From: Pseudohalioglobus sediminis
GTDB taxonomy: Bacteria > Pseudomonadota > Gammaproteobacteria > Pseudomonadales > Halieaceae
Direction: 5' to 3'
Assembly: GCF_008370495.1 (NCBI RefSeq)
Contig: NZ_VTUX01000002.1
Coordinates: forward strand, 434,001 to 498,000
DNA: 64,000 nt
Part shown: piece after piece, positions 60,077-64,000 of the stretch
Layout of the letters: the number at the start of each line of letters is the position of its first letter
How positions within the stretch are numbered: position 1 is the first letter of the stretch
The notes under the pieces: model-generated
The model's database searches: none
What the model was told of the DNA's origin: nothing
Seen by the model: only the letters and a program-made list of their open reading frames with translations
Translations under genes and position numbers: made by a program

Positions 60077-60844
60077 CTAGGGCTTGCGCGCGCCCTCCGC
60101 CTTATAGCGTTGGTCCCACTTGTCGACAATCGCCTTGTGGCTGCCGTCTGCCCTGGCTGCAGCCAGCGCTTTGTTGAAGGCGCCGATCACCTGCTGGTGA
60201 TTGGCAAGGCTGCGGCTGACGGCCACATGGCGGGCAACCGGTGGCAGCGTCACCTCGGATACGGTGAACAGGGAAATCTTGTCGCGCAGGTACTCGTGTA
60301 ACTGCTGGTTGATGGTGCGCTCGTCACCGACTACCAGGTCGACGCGGCCATTCAGCAGGTTCAACAGATTCTGGATAAGGTGGTTTTCCTCTACCAGCCT
60401 GATGCCCTCGATCGACGCGAACTCCACACCGTAGGCATACTCTGCACGCACTCCCAGTCGCTGGCCTGCCAGGTCATCCAGGCTATTAAAGCGGCGCGGG
60501 TCATCGCGACGCTGGAGCATGATCAAACGGCTGCTCAGATAGGGCTCGCTGAACAGCAGGTCCTGAGCGCGTTCGTCAGAATACCAGGCCGCGGCGAGGC
60601 CGTCGTAGACGCCGATACGGGCACCCTCCAGGGCGCGGGACCAGCTCTCGATCACGATCTCCGGTTTGACATCAGTAGCGACAAACACGTGCTCTACCAG
60701 CTCCAGGGCCAGACCTCGCTCGGGTAGTTTTGCGTCCGCATAGGGTGGCGATGTGTTGGCCATCAGCCGCAACGGCTGCTGCGCAAGCGCCACCGCACTG
60801 CCAAGCGTCATAGACACCATTAGAATCAGTGCAGATCTGAACAT
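60077..60844 (-). CDS. Family 3 extracellular solute-binding protein
   Basis: A 255-residue periplasmic protein from ATG 60844: signal peptide ending near VALAQQ, then RLMANTSPPYADAKLPERGLALELVEHVF, the standard SBP_bac_3 opening with a two-lobed fold. The middle FSEPYLSSRLIMLQRRDD and the RVDLVVGDE element match this family. No ABC permease or ATPase gene is beside it; it may be a stand-alone sensor-type or transport-partner protein. The long upstream open frame crosses the divergent hydrolase gene and is not used. Confidence 0.85.
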   Translation of the reverse strand: MFRSALILMVSMTLGSAVALAQQPLRLMANTSPPYADAKLPERGLALELVEHVFVATDVKPEIVIESWSRALEGARIGVYDGLAAAWYSDERAQDLLFSEPYLSSRLIMLQRRDDPRRFNSLDDLAGQRLGVRAEYAYGVEFASIEGIRLVEENHLIQNLLNLLNGRVDLVVGDERTINQQLHEYLRDKISLFTVSEVTLPPVARHVAVSRSLANHQQVIGAFNKALAAARADGSHKAIVDKWDQRYKAEGARKP

Positions 60845-61013
60845 AGTCGCTCCTTGGTCGATAATCAGGCTGTTGTGGGCGGGGAGCATAAACCGCATCA
60901 CGGGAAAATACCACGACCACCGTGCAGGTTTACCATGCCGCTGGGCTTTCCGGCGCACATGGGCTATAACGGCGAATGCGCGGCCGGTGAGGCCAGTCTG
61001 AGGGAGCATCGCC

Positions 61014-61901
61014 ATGAGCCGTACTACTACCATCGACTTCGACAGCCAGGGCACGATCTGCCGCGGCCGCCTGTTCCTGCCCGCGAGCGCCGAACCTGCG
61101 CCGATCGTGGTAATGGGGCACGGCCTTGGAGCCCAGCAGGACTTTCGCCTGCCGCAGTTCGCAGAGCGCTTCGTTGCACGCGGGCTCGCGGTGTTCACTT
61201 TTGACTACCGCCACTGGGGCGAAAGTGCGGGTGAACCCCGACAATTGCTGATTCCGAACAAGCAGAAGCAGGACTGGCACGCTGCCCTCGCCTGCGTTCG
61301 CGGCCTGCAGCAGGTGGATGCCTCGCGCCTGGCAATCTGGGGCTCCTCCTTTGCCGGAGCCCATGTGATCAAGGTGGCAGCGGAAGATCACCGTATCAGT
61401 GCCGTGGTTGCGCAAGTGCTGGCGGCTGACACGGCCAGTTCTGCGCGCCATTTCGGCCTGGGCTACATGTTGAAAACCACCGCGTTGGGGCTCACTGATT
61501 CACTGCGCGGACTGTTGCGACTCACGCCGCTGTACCTGCCACTCGTCGGCAAGCCGGGGGAAACCGCGGTGATGAATACGCAGGAGTGCTGGGATGGTTA
61601 TCTCGGCCTGGTCCCGGACGGCTCACTATGGCGCAACGCGGTCACCGCCCGCTCGGTGTTGCGCCTGGTGTCCTACCGGGCTATCAGCGTGGCCCAACGG
61701 GTAAAGGCACCTACCCTGCTGATGGGTGCCCGCGAAGATTCCCTGGTGGCTATCGAGGATATCCGCAAAATGGCCGCAAAGATGCCGCACGCGCGGCTGG
61801 AAGAGTACGACTGCAACCATTTTCAGCCCTACTATCCGCCCTACTTCGAAACCTTCGTCAGTACCCAGGCGGACTTCCTGGTGCACCAACTACAACCCTG
61901 A
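61014..61901 (+). CDS. Alpha/beta hydrolase
   Basis: A 295-residue serine hydrolase of the dienelactone/BAAT-like type. GHGLGAQQDFRLPQFAERF is the oxyanion strand-loop, the nucleophile elbow is IWGSSFAGAHVI (Ser in G-x-S-x-x-G), Asp probably in MGAREDSLV, and His in YDCNHFQPYYPP. It is divergent from the solute-binding protein gene and converges on hyuB. Ester or lactone hydrolysis is likely; substrate unknown. Confidence 0.85.
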   Translation: MSRTTTIDFDSQGTICRGRLFLPASAEPAPIVVMGHGLGAQQDFRLPQFAERFVARGLAVFTFDYRHWGESAGEPRQLLIPNKQKQDWHAALACVRGLQQVDASRLAIWGSSFAGAHVIKVAAEDHRISAVVAQVLAADTASSARHFGLGYMLKTTALGLTDSLRGLLRLTPLYLPLVGKPGETAVMNTQECWDGYLGLVPDGSLWRNAVTARSVLRLVSYRAISVAQRVKAPTLLMGAREDSLVAIEDIRKMAAKMPHARLEEYDCNHFQPYYPPYFETFVSTQADFLVHQLQP

Positions 61902-63773
61902 TCATCTCGCTTTCTGGAAAGTCGGCTTCACCGGCGCCGGCATGTGCGTTTCCGCCTCGCAGCGCTGGCGCAGGCTCTCGACATCGCCACCAAAGTTGAA
62001 GGTGGGCAGGTCTTCGCCGCGCTGTGCGACGAGCTCAGCGCGCAGGGACTCGGTAGCCGCCATGTCCACACTGCCATCACTGGCAATCACCACGCCATAA
62101 CGGCGCGCGCCCTCCGCGGTTACCAGCTTGCGTTCCACGTCGGCGCGCACCAGCTCGGGGTCGCGAGCGTAGGGGTCGCCCCAACCGCCGCCACCCCAGG
62201 TATTGAAGTACAGCAGGTCACCGGTCTTTACCTTGATACCCTCGACCTTGGCCGGCAGCCACTCCTCGGAGCCGTCGACGCGCACCAGACGCTTGGTTGA
62301 GCGCATGCCGGTCTCACCGCCGAGCACACCCCAGGGGTAGGTCAGCCAGCGCTCGTCGTGTATACCGATCTCGCCGTCACAGAGGAAACGGTAGGCTACC
62401 GAGAGGCCGTTTCCGCCGCGGTGCAGGCCGGCGCCGCCGGAATCGGGAATGGTCTCATAACGCTCGATACGCAATGGAAAATAGGACTCGATAAATTCAT
62501 TGGGCACGTTGGTAAAGCCCGGCCACAGCGAGTGACCATCGGGCCCATCGCCCACCGGACGCCCGGGGATACCACCAAAGCCGATCTGGAACAGCTGGAA
62601 CCACTCACCCTGCTGGTCATAACCGGAATAGAACAGGTGCGGTGAATCCGAAAAGCCTGCCGCATTGAGCATTTGTTCCGGTGCTCCCATACCCAGGAGC
62701 GCACCGAGCACGTCGAAGATCCGCCCCAGGGCGTGGGTCCGCCCCGACAGGGCGGCGGGAAAGTTGGGTTTCAGCAGCGTGCCCGCGGGAATGCGCACAT
62801 CCACCAGGTCATAGAAACCGTCATTGAAGACGATCTGCGGGTCCACCACGTTGATGGTGAAGGAGCCGAAGAACATCTTGAACATATCTTCGTTGAGGAA
62901 AAAGTTAACCGAACTCTGGGCCTGCGGATCGGTGCCTTCAAAATCAAAAATGGCCTTGTCGCCCTCGCGCCACATCTTGCAGGCGATCTTGTAGGGGCCC
63001 ATACCCATGCCATCGTCGCAGATATAATCTTCGAAGTAGCGCGGCTCTTCCGGCACCACCATGTTGATGATGGCCGTCATCGCGGCCTTGTTGCGGTCCA
63101 GCATGATGCCCATTGTGGTGTGCAGCACATCATCGGAAAAGCGCTCGGTAAGCTCAAGCACCCGCCTGGCGGCGGTATTACACGCGGCCACCAGCGCATT
63201 CAGGTCGAAGCGGTTCCATTGCTGGGTACGCACGTTGTGCAGTATCAGTTCCAACACATCGGCTTGCAGTTCACCCTTCTTGTACAGCTTGATCGGCGGG
63301 ATACGGATACCTTCCTGGTAGATCGTGGTCGCTTCGATGGGAATGGAACCCGGCACCATGCCGCCGTTGTCTGACATGTGGCCGAACATGGCCGTCCAGG
63401 CAATATGGCGGCCGTTCTTGAATACGGGTTTCAGCACCAGCCAGTCCGGCAGGTGCGAAACCGCTGCGTTACACATATAGGGATCGTTGGTGAGAATCAT
63501 GTCACCCTCTTCGATCTCGCCGTCGAACACTTCCAGGAAGGGCCCGATGAAGGAGCCGAACTGACCCACGACCATCTTGCCCTCGACGTTGGCGATCATC
63601 GGGAAACAGTCGCCCTGCTCGCGAATACCCGGCGACATGGCGGTGCGAAACAGCACCGCGTCCATTTCCTCGCGCGCATTGCGCAGGGCGTTCTCGATGA
63701 TGTCGACGGTCACGCCCTCCACCGCAACGGTTTGCAGGGGCTGGTCATTGGTTTGCAGAATGGTTGCTGGCAT
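61902..63773 (-). CDS. hyuB: Hydantoinase B/oxoprolinase-type subunit (HyuB)
   Basis: A 623-residue HyuB-family protein, complete. Conserved stretches: VTVDIIENALRNAREEMDAVLFRTAMSPGIREQGDCF, GDMILTNDPYMCNAAVSHLPDW, GHMSDNGGMVPGS, GDKAIFDFEGTDPQ, PDSGGAGLHRGGNGLSVAYRF and WGGGGWGDPYARDP. HyuAB enzymes use ATP to open hydantoin or 5-oxoproline-type lactams or to carboxylate ketones. The companion HyuA begins immediately upstream on the same strand (63785). ATP-driven lactam opening would suit pyrrolinone intermediates, but this is only contextual. Confidence 0.92.
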   Translation of the reverse strand: MPATILQTNDQPLQTVAVEGVTVDIIENALRNAREEMDAVLFRTAMSPGIREQGDCFPMIANVEGKMVVGQFGSFIGPFLEVFDGEIEEGDMILTNDPYMCNAAVSHLPDWLVLKPVFKNGRHIAWTAMFGHMSDNGGMVPGSIPIEATTIYQEGIRIPPIKLYKKGELQADVLELILHNVRTQQWNRFDLNALVAACNTAARRVLELTERFSDDVLHTTMGIMLDRNKAAMTAIINMVVPEEPRYFEDYICDDGMGMGPYKIACKMWREGDKAIFDFEGTDPQAQSSVNFFLNEDMFKMFFGSFTINVVDPQIVFNDGFYDLVDVRIPAGTLLKPNFPAALSGRTHALGRIFDVLGALLGMGAPEQMLNAAGFSDSPHLFYSGYDQQGEWFQLFQIGFGGIPGRPVGDGPDGHSLWPGFTNVPNEFIESYFPLRIERYETIPDSGGAGLHRGGNGLSVAYRFLCDGEIGIHDERWLTYPWGVLGGETGMRSTKRLVRVDGSEEWLPAKVEGIKVKTGDLLYFNTWGGGGWGDPYARDPELVRADVERKLVTAEGARRYGVVIASDGSVDMAATESLRAELVAQRGEDLPTFNFGGDVESLRQRCEAETHMPAPVKPTFQKAR

Positions 63774-63784
63774 TGTCGTATCCC

Positions 63785-64000
63785 CTAAGCTGCCGGTTCG
63801 ATGAGCAGGTTGCCCACGGCGTCCACACGGGCGCGGTGGCCCGGCAGGACCACGGTGGTTGAGTCCATCTCGCTGACGATAGCCGGCCCCGGCACCTCCA
63901 GCCCCTCGTGCAGTTTGTTGCGATCGTAGATGATCGCGTCGTGGTAGCTGCCCTCGTAATAAAAACGGGTGTCGTGCAACTTGCAGTCGTCCAGCGATGT
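63785..64000 (-). CDS. hyuA: Hydantoinase A/oxoprolinase-type subunit (HyuA), C-terminal part
   Basis: The last 71 residues of a HyuA-type protein; the gene continues beyond the window. GSYHDAIIYDRNKLHEGLEVPGPAIVSEMDSTTVV and the terminal AxVDxxGNLLIEPAA are typical of the HyuA C terminus. It is 11 bases before hyuB on the same strand, forming one operon. Confidence 0.88.
   Translation of the reverse strand, partial: TSLDDCKLHDTRFYYEGSYHDAIIYDRNKLHEGLEVPGPAIVSEMDSTTVVLPGHRARVDAVGNLLIEPAA

Noticed and set aside
1-64000. Mobile elements, prophage, CRISPR arrays, tRNA or rRNA genes
   Set aside because: No transposase, integrase, phage structural gene, direct-repeat array or RNA gene pattern was seen by eye.

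Overview
The window looks like the chromosome of an aerobic, GC-rich marine gammaproteobacterium. The clues are a cbb3-oxidase maturation locus (ccoI-ccoS-TauE/SafE), a 7Fe ferredoxin, a CYP153 alkane-type P450, a homodimeric-type AceE and long TonB receptors. I favour the Halieaceae/OM60-NOR5 neighbourhood, but this is inferred from gene content only. No rRNA, tRNA, CRISPR array or intact insertion sequence was seen.

Layout. 1-3.05 kb: end of ccoI, ccoS, a copper-type TauE/SafE protein, fdxA and a MobA-like nucleotidyltransferase. 3.06-5.8 kb: a ferredoxin-CYP153 operon diverging from an AraC regulator, with a paired operator between them. 5.85-12.7 kb: a 53-residue YqaE/Pmp3 gene, a GNAT, and a minus-strand NRPS-like mini-cluster (GNAT, formyltransferase, luciferase-like monooxygenase, adenylation protein, carrier protein). 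12.3-20.2 kb: a secreted protein, a TonB receptor, a lone aceE and an aldehyde dehydrogenase.

20.3-58.6 kb holds the unusual part: about 30 catabolic genes in two regulatory modules. Four of them look like bacterial relatives of the plant chlorophyll-breakdown (PAO/phyllobilin) enzymes: a NYC1/NOL-like SDR (chlorophyll b reductase type, 41297), two pheophorbide-oxygenase/VanA-type Rieske oxygenases (27539, 47210), a chlorophyllase-like hydrolase (28838), and two proteins of the red-chlorophyll-catabolite-reductase/bilin-reductase superfamily (42891 clear, 36059 weaker). Around them lie a TonB receptor, an FAD monooxygenase, an acyl-CoA-dehydrogenase-like flavoprotein, two tandem nitrilases, two cysteine-less Asp/Glu-racemase-fold proteins, two isochorismatase-type amidases, two PuuE-like CE4 hydrolases, LeuCD, a CaiB/BaiF CoA-transferase, an HMG-CoA-lyase-like enzyme, an ICL/PEP-mutase-type lyase and several lipocalin-like proteins. 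My hypothesis is a complete bacterial tetrapyrrole (chlorophyll or bilin) degradation pathway: uptake, side-chain and ring cleavage by the first module, then alkyl-maleimide to alkyl-maleate to alkyl-malate to pyruvate plus acyl-CoA by the second.

Regulation supports two modules. A Crp/Fnr regulator (44812) lacking the FNR cysteine cluster is encoded inside the region. Four TGAY-N4-GTCA boxes sit about 41 bp upstream of the predicted transcription start of good -10 elements (class II activator geometry), in front of the racemase/TonB operon, the Rieske and chlorophyllase-like pair, the nitrilase and membrane-protein pair, and the RCCR-like gene. A HutC-type GntR regulator (51711) lies among genes preceded by three related 24-bp AT-rich inverted repeats that overlap -10 elements (49098, 53503, 56916).

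59.1-64 kb: small secreted proteins, a VOC protein, a periplasmic solute-binding protein, an alpha/beta hydrolase, and hyuB with the end of hyuA (ATP-dependent hydantoinase/oxoprolinase type) running off the window. All functional assignments come from reading motifs by eye; no database search was run.
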